Positions 28,085-35,116 of a stretch of 64,000 nucleotides of DNA are shown here, piece after piece. The notes under the pieces were generated by a model, which saw only the letters and a program-made list of their open reading frames with translations, made no database searches and had not been told where the DNA came from. Positions within the stretch are counted from its first letter, which is position 1. Each line of letters opens with the position of its first letter. A program made the position numbers and the translations under genes. This stretch comes from an uncultured Lachnospiraceae bacterium (lineage in GTDB: Bacteria > Bacillota > Clostridia > Lachnospirales > Lachnospiraceae): contig CAKRPS010000003.1 of assembly GCA_934385475.1 (NCBI GenBank), positions 1 to 64,000 of the forward strand, given 5' to 3'.

Positions 28085-28579
28085 ATGAGAATCGGCAGCA
28101 TAACCAATAGCTATTATGGATATCCAACACAGGCTGTTTCACCGCTGTCACAGCAGGACTCTCAGGGAACCATCGTAAATCCCGGAGAATCCACTACTGT
28201 AACTCCCGGACGCAAATCCTCTCCGGCTGAGTGCAAGACCTGTCGTAACCGCAAGTATCAGGACGGCTCCGACGAGATGGTCTCCTACAAAACAGCGTCC
28301 CACATTTCTCCGCAGGCTTCCGCAGCCAAGGTTCGTTCCCACGAACAGGAGCATGTGAATAACGCATACAAGAAAGCAGCTCAGGGCAACGGCAAGGTTC
28401 TTTCCGCTTCGGTTACCCTCCGCACAGCTATCTGTCCGGAATGTGGAACAAGCTACACCGCAGGCGGTACTACTGCCACCAAAATCAGCTACCAAAACGA
28501 ATCCAATCCCTACGAACAGAATCGTAAGTCTATGGATGCCTCCATACTGATCGGACAGAATCTGGATTTAGCAGTCTGA
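28085..28579 (+). CDS. SprA-related putative metalloprotease
   Basis: 164 residues from ATG 28085, seven bases after AAAGGAG (GTG 28079 is too close). SHEQEHVNNAYKKAAQ supplies an HExxH zinc motif, as in the SprA-related/CJM1_0395-type putative metalloprotease family. Two Cys pairs (CKTCRNRK and CPECGTSY) suggest an additional metal site. No signal peptide. Function unknown. Confidence 0.65.
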   Translation: MRIGSITNSYYGYPTQAVSPLSQQDSQGTIVNPGESTTVTPGRKSSPAECKTCRNRKYQDGSDEMVSYKTASHISPQASAAKVRSHEQEHVNNAYKKAAQGNGKVLSASVTLRTAICPECGTSYTAGGTTATKISYQNESNPYEQNRKSMDASILIGQNLDLAV

Positions 28580-28599
28580 AAAGATTTATATTACATACC

Positions 28600-28632
28600 A
28601 AAACAGGATTGGCTTTCGCCAATCCCGTTTTT
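28600..28632 (+). terminator. Terminator between convergent genes
   Basis: GGATTGGC/GCCAATCC stem with TTTC loop flanked by A-run and T-run; serves the SprA-like gene and, read leftwards, the 3' end of the histidine kinase, whose stop it overlaps. Confidence 0.8.
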
Positions 28633-30853
28633 AATTTATGGGTCTTACCAGTATTTCTTTTGGCAGGAACCGTATCATAGCCTGCTCCAGTGCGACCGGA
28701 TCGACTGGCTTCGAGATATAATCATCAAAGCCCTTCTCCAGAAACATCTCCCGCATCCCCGACATCGCATTCGCTGTCAGGGCGATCACCACTGCATCCT
28801 TACTCTTATTTTCTTCCAGTTCCTTGAGTCTCTGCAATGTTTCCACACCATCCAGCCCCGGCATCATATGATCGAGCAGAATAATATGGTATTTTTCTCT
28901 CTGTACTGCCTCCAGACACTCTACGCCGCTCTCCACACACTCAATCTCCATCTGTGTTTCCCGCAGCAGTCCTCTTATAACTGTCAGGTTCACTCTATTG
29001 TCGTCTACCACCAGAACTCTGGCATCCTTAGCCACAAAGGAAGGCGTATATTTTCTGCGCTGTCTTCTCGCGCTCCTGTCCTCGTGAAGTTTTCCAACTA
29101 ACTGCGAGCCCATTGCCTTCTGTTGAATCCTTACCGTGAAGACAGAACCCTTTCCATACTCGCTCTCTACCATGATCGTACCGTGCATCAGCTTTACAAG
29201 ACGTTCCACAATGCTGAGTCCAAGACCGGTGCCTTCGATGTTATGTACCTTCTCTTCATCTCCCCGGTCAAACATTTCAAACAACCTGGAAAGGTTCTCT
29301 TCTTTGATACCAATTCCGGTATCTCTCACCGTATAGGTAAAATCACACACATTGTCTTCCTGGCGCATACAGGACACGGTAAGCGATACGCTTCCTGTCT
29401 CCGTGTACTTGATCGCATTGGTCAGAATATTCAGCAGGATCTGCCGGATTCTCACCTCATCACCGAGAAGCACTCCCGGCAGATCCTCCGGCACCTCAAA
29501 CTGAAGCCGGAGACCTTTTTTCTCCGCCCTTAACTGACATTCGCTCTCCAGAAGCTGCAGCATGTTTTTCAGCGAATATGCCTCTGTCACCAGTTCCATC
29601 CTGCCAGACTCTATCTTGGAAAAGTCCAGGATATCATTGATCAGTGCAAGCAGTGTTACACTGGCATTGTGTATATTCTGAGCATAGTCCAGAATTTCCT
29701 CATCCTCGCATTCCCGCAGGATCATCTCATTCATTCCCATCACAGCATTGATCGGTGTCCTGATCTCATGGGACATATTGGCAAGGAAGTTTCCCTTCGC
29801 GGCATTTGCCTTATCCGCCCTCTCTTTTTCAAGTTCAAGCTGCTGCATATTTTGCACGCGCTCTGTAATATCATGCACAATGACAATATAGCCCGTTATC
29901 TCTTTGTAGCTGTCATAGATCTTATCAATACTGAGGATACAGATACGGTCATTCAGCCTGCACTTTGCTTCGATCCGGCTCTTATCGCCACGAAATTTAA
30001 AAACATTCCGTTCTAATTCAAAAACCTCATAGATATCTCTGGTGGCATTGCTTTCCGTCTGCTCCAGAAAGGCCAGCGCACCGTTATTTTCCATACAGAG
30101 TTTCTCGTTCTCATCAAACAGGAGAACCGGTTCATCCACAGAATAATAGATGTACTGTGACATATTTTCCGGAGTCATCCGAAGCTTCTGATAAAACTGA
30201 TATGTCTGATACATCACCAGCATTCCGACAAACTGACCAATGGTACTTCCCGGAAAAGCCGGTATTCCGAATGTGGGCATCACCGTATCCAGAACACACC
30301 CGAAAAAGGTGATAAAAACACTCATAATCAGGTCATAGGCGATGATCTTCTCTCTCTTATGTTTGCTGTGGCGCAGCATGTAGACGAGCGCGTAGGCCAG
30401 ATTAACGGCGATCACTACGCAGTACAGATTATACGCATAGCTCCACAATCCCGTTTTCATCTGGTACGACATACCATACGAAGTCAGTTCAAAATGGATA
30501 TTTGTCTCCAGCACTGTAAAAGGATAGATCAGGATACCGGTCCAGCAAACGGACTCTATCCACAATTTGCCGGTTCCCTGAATCTTAGACCATGCCGATA
30601 GGATATAACTGCAACAGATCAGCAGTGCAAACATTCCCAGATTTCCAAATCCTCTGAGCCATGCAGCCCGATTCGTATCCGTCTGATTGATCATCAGTCC
30701 AAAGAAAAAACTCCACCAGCTGCTGGCAATAGAAGCCAGAAAGCAAAGCTTTGCAATGCGGTCCTTCCGAATCCCATTCTTCGCAATACGATAAGCTATA
30801 CACAACGTGACCATCGCAAATCCAAAAATTGTATAAGACAATATCTTCGCCAT
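28631..30853 (-). CDS. Hybrid sensor histidine kinase with 7-helix sensor, PAS and receiver
   Basis: 740 residues. N-terminal seven-helix membrane sensor of the histidine-kinase N-terminal 7TM type (about 1-220), PAS domain (about 230-335), HisKA phosphoacceptor FLANMSHEIRTPINAVMG (about 360), ATPase with NILTNAIKYTETG, DTGIGIKEE and GTGLGLSIV. A C-terminal receiver (about 610-735) has VLVVDDNRVN, phospho-Asp in LLDHMMPGLDG and Lys in ISKPVD. No dedicated response regulator is adjacent, so signal output is unknown. Confidence 0.9.
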   Translation of the reverse strand: MAKILSYTIFGFAMVTLCIAYRIAKNGIRKDRIAKLCFLASIASSWWSFFFGLMINQTDTNRAAWLRGFGNLGMFALLICCSYILSAWSKIQGTGKLWIESVCWTGILIYPFTVLETNIHFELTSYGMSYQMKTGLWSYAYNLYCVVIAVNLAYALVYMLRHSKHKREKIIAYDLIMSVFITFFGCVLDTVMPTFGIPAFPGSTIGQFVGMLVMYQTYQFYQKLRMTPENMSQYIYYSVDEPVLLFDENEKLCMENNGALAFLEQTESNATRDIYEVFELERNVFKFRGDKSRIEAKCRLNDRICILSIDKIYDSYKEITGYIVIVHDITERVQNMQQLELEKERADKANAAKGNFLANMSHEIRTPINAVMGMNEMILRECEDEEILDYAQNIHNASVTLLALINDILDFSKIESGRMELVTEAYSLKNMLQLLESECQLRAEKKGLRLQFEVPEDLPGVLLGDEVRIRQILLNILTNAIKYTETGSVSLTVSCMRQEDNVCDFTYTVRDTGIGIKEENLSRLFEMFDRGDEEKVHNIEGTGLGLSIVERLVKLMHGTIMVESEYGKGSVFTVRIQQKAMGSQLVGKLHEDRSARRQRRKYTPSFVAKDARVLVVDDNRVNLTVIRGLLRETQMEIECVESGVECLEAVQREKYHIILLDHMMPGLDGVETLQRLKELEENKSKDAVVIALTANAMSGMREMFLEKGFDDYISKPVDPVALEQAMIRFLPKEILVRPIN

Positions 30854-30887
30854 ACTCTATCCCGCTTTCACACTTCTTACACTATCT

Positions 30888-31850
30888 TCACATATTGCCT
30901 GCAAGCCCCATAATTGCTTCAATCTCTGCCCCATTGTCCGGAGCCTCCTCGATCACCTCATGCTCACCCTTCTCATTTACCTTACCGATGAAATTGCCCT
31001 TTTCTGTCTTCTCCAGAACAAAATACTGCATTTCCTCTTTGTCCTTCATCCACACAACATAAACGCGGTAGCACATGCCCTTTTTCATGGCCTCGTCAGG
31101 CATATCTACCCGGGTAAGCTGCATCTGTTCCGATACATTCAATGTCATTGTCGAGAAATCCGATTCTGCAAACGCCGGGCCACGTCCCTGCGGATAAAGC
31201 CCTTCATAGAAGCTGAGCATAAAGCTGCCCTCTTCCTTCTGCAGTCTGCGAATTCCCTCTTCTTTCTGTTCAAACAGATACTTCGGCAACAGCTTCAATG
31301 CCACCTGATTGTGCACGAGCGCCTGAAACTGCTTCTCCGTCACCTTGATCGTCTTCGTGACGGGTTTGCCCTGCTGTGCTGCCTGTGCCTGTGCCTGTAA
31401 TGCCTTTCTACGCTTCTCAGCCACCTCAAGGACCGCCCAAGGCAGAACCATATTATGGGTAAAGGGATTTACCACGATCCCCTCAAGCTTCTGCGATGCG
31501 TTCATAAGCATTGCAACACAACTGAAAAAAGGAAGTGTCAGCACGACCGGGCTTTTCTTTTCCTGCGGAAGCTGCGCCGGTGATGTAAAGATCGGAAGCA
31601 CCTGCTCTCCTGTCTCCTTTTTCAGCAGACAGGGAAGGATCTTCGCCTCCTTGGGAAGCTGTACCGGTTTCCCCTCCTTGAGAAGCTGTGCTGTCTCCTC
31701 GCTGATATTTTCCGGTACCAGAGAGGGAACGAGCACTACGGCTCTCTCCAGCTTCTCCATTACCTTCACATATTTATCTTTCTGCCGGTCACTTTTGAAA
31801 TCATCCAGCAGATTTTCCAATTCTTGATTTGTCATTTTTTTATCAGGCAT
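30888..31850 (-). CDS. SseB-domain protein
   Basis: 320 residues from ATG 31850 (MPDKKMTNQELENLL), with GGAG seven bases upstream. N-terminal SseB-like fold (about 1-135), including VVLVPSLVPEN and EKKSPVVLTLPFFSCVAMLMNASQ-type segments and the conserved GIVVNPFTHNMVLPW. An Ala/Gln-rich linker follows (KALQAQAQAAQQ) and a C-terminal domain (about 175-310). Function of these proteins in Gram-positive bacteria is not known; despite the name they are unrelated to secretion here. Confidence 0.75.
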   Translation of the reverse strand: MPDKKMTNQELENLLDDFKSDRQKDKYVKVMEKLERAVVLVPSLVPENISEETAQLLKEGKPVQLPKEAKILPCLLKKETGEQVLPIFTSPAQLPQEKKSPVVLTLPFFSCVAMLMNASQKLEGIVVNPFTHNMVLPWAVLEVAEKRRKALQAQAQAAQQGKPVTKTIKVTEKQFQALVHNQVALKLLPKYLFEQKEEGIRRLQKEEGSFMLSFYEGLYPQGRGPAFAESDFSTMTLNVSEQMQLTRVDMPDEAMKKGMCYRVYVVWMKDKEEMQYFVLEKTEKGNFIGKVNEKGEHEVIEEAPDNGAEIEAIMGLAGNM

Positions 31851-31954
31851 CTTCATACTCCGTTTTCTGTGATTCTCCGGCACATCCTTTTAGAAAAGGC
31901 CTGTCCGGGATCAAATTTTAAATACAGTATAGCAGAAAAATAAGCTTCTGCCAA

Positions 31955-32869
31955 TTATTCCTTTCTTCGTCCCGGAAGCTGGGCCAGAATGATCGCTGCA
32001 AACATCAGGACACAGCCCACAAGCTCCCTGACGCTCATCTTCTGTCCTAACAGGACAAAGCCCGCAAGGGCCGCAAACACCGATTCCAGGCTCATAATAA
32101 GCGAAGCTACCGTCGGATTCAGCCCCTTTTGTCCGACAATCTGTAAGGTGTAGCCTGCCCCGCTCGACAAAAGTCCCGCATAGCAGATAGGCAGCCATGC
32201 ACTCAGGATCTGCGATAACTGTGGTTTCTCAAATATCATCATACAGATTCCCGACAAAATTCCGGAAACCATGAACTGGATACAGGAAAGCTTTACGCCG
32301 TCCACCCTGGGTGCAAAATAATCTACGGTAAGAATATGCATGGAAAAGACCAAAGCACAGCCAAGCACCAGACTGTCGCCCTTATCCAGATGCAGACCTC
32401 CCTGCATACACAAAAGGTACAATCCGACCACCGCAAGAGCCACCCCGAGCCATATCTGGATACCGGCCTTCTTTCCCCGGAAAATACCAAGGATTGGAAC
32501 GATGACGATATAAAGTGCCGTGATGAATCCGGCCTTTCCCACGGTGGTATAACTGATCCCAAACTGCTGAAAATTGCTTGCCACGCACAGAAAAACTCCG
32601 CAGCACACACCTCCTATCACCAGTGTTTTGGTGTTATTGCCGTTGCCATTCTCCACCTCTGCTTCTCCGTTTGCCGCCTTTTTGCGGTTCATGACAGCGA
32701 TCACTGGGAGCAGGACCAGAACCCCCAGCACATTTCTCGTCGCGTTCATGGTAAACGGTCCAATATAATCCATGCTGGCACTCTGGGCCACAAACGCATT
32801 TCCCCAGATAAAAGCCGTCAATAACAAGAGCAGACAATGTGTAATCTGTTGTTTTTTCATTTGTTTCAA
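31955..32869 (-). CDS. EamA-family (DMT) transporter
   Basis: 304 residues, ten predicted membrane helices in two five-helix EamA repeats (second starting near residue 160), with AFIWGNAFVAQ in helix 1 and the motif NPTVASLIMSLESVFAALAG in helix 9, typical of drug/metabolite exporters. Substrate cannot be told. It lies 12 bp after the ZIP transporter gene on the same strand; probable two-gene operon with the promoter at 33747-33775. Confidence 0.87.
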   Translation of the reverse strand: MKQMKKQQITHCLLLLLTAFIWGNAFVAQSASMDYIGPFTMNATRNVLGVLVLLPVIAVMNRKKAANGEAEVENGNGNNTKTLVIGGVCCGVFLCVASNFQQFGISYTTVGKAGFITALYIVIVPILGIFRGKKAGIQIWLGVALAVVGLYLLCMQGGLHLDKGDSLVLGCALVFSMHILTVDYFAPRVDGVKLSCIQFMVSGILSGICMMIFEKPQLSQILSAWLPICYAGLLSSGAGYTLQIVGQKGLNPTVASLIMSLESVFAALAGFVLLGQKMSVRELVGCVLMFAAIILAQLPGRRKE

Positions 32870-32881
32870 ACTTAGTATCTC

Positions 32882-33658
32882 CTATCCCAATGCCACATCC
32901 AGGATCATCATGATGACAAATCCGATTGCAACACCAATTGTCCCTATATTACTGTGCTCCCCCGCCTGCGACTCCGGAATCAGCTCCTCTACCACCACAT
33001 AGATCATCGCCCCTGCGGCAAAGGACAGCAGGTAAGGCAGTGCCGGTACGATCTGTTTTGCAAGCAGGATCGTCACGATCGCACCGATCGGCTCGACGAC
33101 ACCCGAGAGTGCTCCGTAGAGAAAAGCCTTCCCGCCGGGCATTCCCTCACTCCGAAGCGGCATGGATATGATAGCTCCTTCGGGAAAATTCTGGATCGCA
33201 ATTCCCACCGCAAGCGCAAAGGCTCCTGCCATCGTAATTCCGGTATCTCCAAGCAGCGCCCCGGCAAAGGTGACTCCCACAGACATTCCCTCCGGAATAT
33301 TGTGAAGCGTCACGGCAAGGACAAGCATCGTCGTTTTTTTTAAATCCGAAGGAATTCCCTCCGGCTGCGAGCTCTCCAGATGCAGGTGAGGAATCACACT
33401 GTCCAGGATCAGCAGGAACAACATACCTCCCAGGAATCCCACTGTGGCCGGAAACCACGCAATTTTGCCCTGTTGCTGTGCCATATCGATCGATGGGATC
33501 AGAAGAGACCACACCGATGCCGCGATCATAACTCCCGAGGCAAATCCAAGCAACGTCTTCTCCACCCGCTTATCCATTTCCTTTTTCATAAAAAAAACCA
33601 TCGCCGAACCGAGTGTCGTTCCAAGCAATGGTATCAATAATCCTACAGCCAAATTCAT
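32882..33658 (-). CDS. ZIP-family metal transporter
   Basis: 258 residues, eight helices. Helix 4 HNIPEGMSVGV and helix 5 NFPEGAIISMPL carry the binuclear metal-site residues of the bacterial ZupT/GufA type; a third site ends with VVEELIPES. Likely uptake of Zn2+ or related divalent cations. Last gene before the right junction of the spoVD element. Confidence 0.9.
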   Translation of the reverse strand: MNLAVGLLIPLLGTTLGSAMVFFMKKEMDKRVEKTLLGFASGVMIAASVWSLLIPSIDMAQQQGKIAWFPATVGFLGGMLFLLILDSVIPHLHLESSQPEGIPSDLKKTTMLVLAVTLHNIPEGMSVGVTFAGALLGDTGITMAGAFALAVGIAIQNFPEGAIISMPLRSEGMPGGKAFLYGALSGVVEPIGAIVTILLAKQIVPALPYLLSFAAGAMIYVVVEELIPESQAGEHSNIGTIGVAIGFVIMMILDVALG

Positions 33659-33746
33659 TCTGTATCTCCACCTTTCCGAAGAGCCTTCTGTTTTATCCTA
33701 TGCTTTCTGTCAGAAACGGTTCTCCTTTGTACTTTCACCGTTCCTA

Positions 33747-33775
33747 ATTATAATTCATTTATAGAAAGCAGACAA
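33747..33775 (-). promoter_or_regulatory. Promoter for the ZIP/EamA genes
   Basis: Minus-strand TTGTCT (33770-33775), 17 bp, TATAAT (33747-33752), about 85 bases before the ZIP start. It lies within the element, so this operon does not depend on dcw transcription. Confidence 0.55.
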
Positions 33776-33792
33776 TATCCTTTTTTTCCCTC

Positions 33793-33854
33793 TATTTTGC
33801 AGCAAAATACTCAGCCAGTCTTTCCCGCCGTTTTCAGACACCAATATGGTGTCT
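33793..33854. repeat. Two tight palindromes near the right end of the element
   Basis: TATTTTGC-A-GCAAAATA (33793-33809) and AGACACCA-ATA-TGGTGTCT (33836-33854), both perfect 8-bp arms with very small loops, 60-140 bases inside the right junction. They could be protein sites or RNA hairpins terminating the truncated spoVD transcript, but no T-run follows. Confidence 0.45.
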
Positions 33855-33910
33855 CTCCACTTGAATACCGCCGCCGGTCACATCTTGCCCAATAACACGA
33901 GGTTTACGCG

Positions 33911-33942
33911 AATTACACTGTCCGCTGTTTACAGGAGTTCAT
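33911..33942. other. Right attachment junction of the spoVD element
   Basis: Read on the minus strand, the spoVD arm ATGAAC (33937-33942) is followed by TCCT, the core GTAA (33929-33932), and the element arm TGTAATT (33911-33917). Inferred crossover dinucleotide AA at 33929-33930. Confidence 0.8.
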
Positions 33943-35034
33943 CGTCGCGTGCACAAAGTCCTCCGCTCCGTGTCCTCCTACTTTGTGGCATCTGATCCGG
34001 CGGTCTCCCACCATGATATAGCCGGGACAGCTAAAAGTGTCCGTCGTCTTAACCGCTCCGGTTTCCAGTCCGGCTGCCGCTGTGATAACCTTGAAGGTCG
34101 ATCCCGGCTCATAGGTGTCGTTGATACATTCATTTCTCCACATGGCATTCAGACGATCCTGTTTCTCCTTATCGCTGAGGTTTTCATTTTCCTCACTTTC
34201 CGGCAGGGAAAACGGTTCATTCAGATTAAATTCCGGAACATTCACCATAGCCAGAATTTCCCCGTTCTGCGGATTCATGACCAGGATCGATACGCTGTCC
34301 GCCTCCTTGGTCTCCATCGCCTGTCTGGCAAGCTGCGTCGCATAGCTCTGTATATTGATATCCAGACTGGTATACAGATCCTTTCCATTGACCGGCTCAA
34401 TCCTTTCTTCCCCCGCCTCCGGAACCTCTACCCCCTTTGCGTCCGTCACTGTCAGAATCGTCCCCGGAAGTCCCTGCAGATACTCCTCATAAATAACCTC
34501 CAGACCGATAATTCCCTGATTATCCCCTCCCGTAAACCCCAGAACCTTGGATGCAAGCGAATCATAGGGATAGTACCTCTTATAATCTTCATCCACTTTT
34601 ACGCCATCCAGATCATAAGCACGGATCGCGTCCCCGACGCTTTTGTCGACGTTACTCTTTATCTTCTCAATGGCAGAATATTTCTCAACCCGCTTTCTGA
34701 TATACTCCTCCGACAGCCCCAGCTCCTTTTCCAGCACCTCGATCACTCTCTCCGCGTCTGTCACCTGATTGTGGATCACCGATACGGTACAGACAGTCTT
34801 GTTATCTGCCAGTATCTTTCCGTTGCTGTCCAGAATCCTTCCCCGCGCCGCCTTGATATTCCTCTCTCTTTCGTGAAGCTCCTTTGCCTTTTCCGTATAA
34901 TATTCCGATTGAAAGACCATCAGATAGACAAGCCTTCCTCCGAGCGCCATAAAAATTATGGCACACACAAAAAAGATCACAACCGTCTTATTCCGGTGAT
35001 AGGTTTTATGTTGATAATCCTTTTCCCTCTTCAT
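33913..35034 (-). CDS. spoVD: SpoVD (class B penicillin-binding protein), N-terminal part, interrupted
   Basis: Sporulation-specific transpeptidase for spore cortex peptidoglycan in the model system. The present frame gives 373 residues: cytoplasmic tail, membrane anchor (VVIFFVCAIIFMALGGRLVYLMV, about 18-40), dimerisation domain with RGRILDSNGKILADN, and the start of the transpeptidase with catalytic Ser312 in EPGSTFKVITAAAG. It ends MNSC followed by element-encoded KQRTV and a stop. The SxN Asn and the KTG motif are missing, so this product should be catalytically dead. The remainder is at 16483-17140. The only purine-rich ribosome binding site (GGGG) is in a hairpin arm immediately upstream. 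Confidence 0.93.
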   Translation of the reverse strand: MKREKDYQHKTYHRNKTVVIFFVCAIIFMALGGRLVYLMVFQSEYYTEKAKELHERERNIKAARGRILDSNGKILADNKTVCTVSVIHNQVTDAERVIEVLEKELGLSEEYIRKRVEKYSAIEKIKSNVDKSVGDAIRAYDLDGVKVDEDYKRYYPYDSLASKVLGFTGGDNQGIIGLEVIYEEYLQGLPGTILTVTDAKGVEVPEAGEERIEPVNGKDLYTSLDINIQSYATQLARQAMETKEADSVSILVMNPQNGEILAMVNVPEFNLNEPFSLPESEENENLSDKEKQDRLNAMWRNECINDTYEPGSTFKVITAAAGLETGAVKTTDTFSCPGYIMVGDRRIRCHKVGGHGAEDFVHATMNSCKQRTV

Positions 35035-35040
35035 AAAGAA

Positions 35041-35088
35041 AACCCCATAAAAGGTATTAGTATAATCTATTACCTGTTTTATGGGGTT
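35041..35088 (-). terminator. Hairpin between pbpB and spoVD covering the spoVD ribosome binding site
   Basis: Perfect 12-bp stem AACCCCATAAAA / TTTTATGGGGTT extended by GGTA/TACC; on the minus strand it is followed by TTTTCTTT and then the spoVD ATG. It can act as an intrinsic terminator separating vegetative pbpB from spoVD, and its descending arm contains the GGGG likely used as Shine-Dalgarno. Confidence 0.65.
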
Positions 35089-35116
35089 ATTCTAACGATC
35101 TTTCTATTCCTGTGTA

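Larger units (their letters stand above)
17141..33928. mobile_element. 16.8 kb skin-like intervening element in spoVD
   Basis: Segment separating the two parts of spoVD, both on the minus strand. Removing exactly 16,788 bp at the shared GTAA gives ...AAC TCC TGT AAC CCG GTG..., i.e. Asn-Ser-Cys-Asn-Pro-Val, in frame and matching the intact paralogue pbpB (RSCNVV). A large serine recombinase gene ends at the left edge. The rebuilt target site is ATGAAC-N6-AA-type dyad and the rebuilt element site has AATTACA/TGTAATT arms centred on the same AA. Cargo comprises two secreted proteins, a DUF5722-like protein, secDF, scfAB, a TIGR04086-like protein, a CorC-type protein, a SprA-like protein, a hybrid kinase, an SseB-like protein, and EamA and ZIP transporters. 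The housekeeping cargo is atypical; a recombinase-mediated capture of chromosomal DNA is an alternative to a classical mobile element. Confidence 0.85.

Noticed and set aside
16483..35034. spoVD parts as two independent genes
   Set aside because: Neither part has a complete active site; the left part has no start signals; together they give one uninterrupted family-length protein.
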